Program-made: the position numbers and the translations under genes
DNA from: Thermoleophilia bacterium
Lineage (GTDB): Bacteria; Actinomycetota; Thermoleophilia; RBG-16-64-13
Direction: 5' to 3'
DNA: 64,000 nt
Assembly (NCBI GenBank): GCA_027493445.1
Contig: JAOSKU010000001.1
Location: 2,810,822-2,874,821 of the forward strand
Shown: positions 63,582 to 64,000 of the stretch, piece by piece
Numbering within the stretch: position 1 is the first letter of the stretch
Layout: every line of letters begins with the position of its first letter
The notes under the pieces: model-generated
What the model was told of the DNA's origin: nothing
Databases searched by the model: none
The model's input: only the letters and a program-made list of their open reading frames with translations

Positions 63582-64000
63582 GAGCAGTCCTTGCCGTCGG
63601 GTCCGGGATGAGCCACGGCACCCAGCAGGATCAGCTCCACCAGCTCGGCATACGAGATGCCGGCGGCCTTGGCCTGGGCAGGCAGGTCGGAGAGATCGGT
63701 CATGCCCGGCAAGGTGTTCACTTCGGTGAAGTGGGGAGTTCCGTCCCCGGCCACCATGAAGTCGACCCGGGCGTAGCCGCGGCACCCTATCGCCTCGAAG
63801 ACGGCCACTGCGAGCCTCTCGGCCTCCCCGTAGACGCCGGGGGCGAGCCGGGCCGGGATGATGAAGTCGGTCATGCCGTGCGTGTATTTGGCCTGGTAGT
63901 CATAGAACTCGTTATGGGGGATCAGCTCCAGGATGGGCAGCGACAGAGGGCGGCCGCCTCTTTCGATCACGCCCACGGTGATCTCCACCCCCGCCACGTA
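63578..64000 (-). CDS. ddl: D-alanine-D-alanine ligase, C-terminal part (cut by window edge)
   Basis: Joins two D-alanines for peptidoglycan. About 140 C-terminal residues are visible: VTVGVIERGGRPLSLPILEL, FYDYQAKYTHGMTDFIIPA, GYARVDFMVAGDGTPHFTEV and NTLPGMTDLSDLPAQA, which carry the ATP-grasp metal-binding E/N residues and the family's NTLPGMT motif. The start lies beyond position 64,000. Coupled to the downstream amidohydrolase gene. Confidence 0.88.
   Translation of the reverse strand, partial: YVAGVEITVGVIERGGRPLSLPILELIPHNEFYDYQAKYTHGMTDFIIPARLAPGVYGEAERLAVAVFEAIGCRGYARVDFMVAGDGTPHFTEVNTLPGMTDLSDLPAQAKAAGISYAELVELILLGAVAHPGPDGKDCS

Overview
This is a high-GC (roughly 65-70%) window from an actinobacterium-like genome. 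The evidence is threonine-rich TTTTT/PP linkers in exported proteins, many GTG and TTG starts, actinobacterial-type M23 and NlpC/P60 proteins, and compact ATGA/GTGA-coupled operons. Oxygen-independent cobalamin genes (cbiD, cbiX, cbiC), two multiheme c-type cytochromes and eight S-layer-homology (SLH) proteins suggest an anaerobic, S-layered, probably uncultured lineage. That placement is inference; no rRNA or phylogenetic marker is present.

Layout. (1) About 84-10,952, minus strand: a cobalamin operon headed by a B12 riboswitch (about 11,046-11,210), in the order cobU, cbiP, cbiB, cobD, cbiA, a cbiX-cbiC fusion, a CbiM-CbiN-CbiQ cobalt-transporter fusion, cbiO, cbiD; it runs off the left edge. 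(2) 11-18 kb: an amidohydrolase, small unknown genes, a DUF1015 protein, a YmdB-type phosphodiesterase and two exported proteins (propeller-like; NlpC/P60 plus carbohydrate-binding). (3) 18-32.7 kb: five SLH proteins including a very large probable main S-layer protein, and an ECF sigma/membrane anti-sigma-like pair. (4) 32.7-37.4 kb: a defence/addiction scrapyard with YoeB/YefM, a ParE-type pair, a nucleotidyltransferase/HEPN pair with a truncated paralogue, a DNA-methylase fragment and a DUF4143 ATPase. (5) 37.7-43 kb: three SLH-anchored wall enzymes (SpoIID/LytB, amidase, M23). (6) 43-53 kb: MurJ, CsaB, a glycosyltransferase-TagA fusion, two more glycosyltransferases and an O-antigen-ligase-like polymerase. 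(7) 54-59.7 kb: a Tat-exported FAD lipoprotein, WecB and two multiheme cytochromes. (8) 59.8-62.3 kb: an MNT/HepT pair whose hepT is split by an IS256-type element with a clean 9-bp target duplication, and a decayed VapBC pair. (9) 62.3-64 kb: a hypothetical gene, an amidohydrolase and a partial D-Ala-D-Ala ligase.

How it fits together. WecB makes UDP-ManNAc, the TagA domain can add ManNAc to a lipid carrier, and CsaB pyruvylates such a polymer. Pyruvylated wall polymer is the known ligand of SLH domains, so the polysaccharide genes can be read as building the anchor for the eight SLH proteins.

Caution. At least 19 single-base indels, almost all in G or C runs, break otherwise well-conserved genes (13 missing, 6 extra bases). 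I treat these as probable consensus-sequence errors and annotate the whole gene across the break. The IS insertion and the truncated toxin-antitoxin genes cannot be explained that way.
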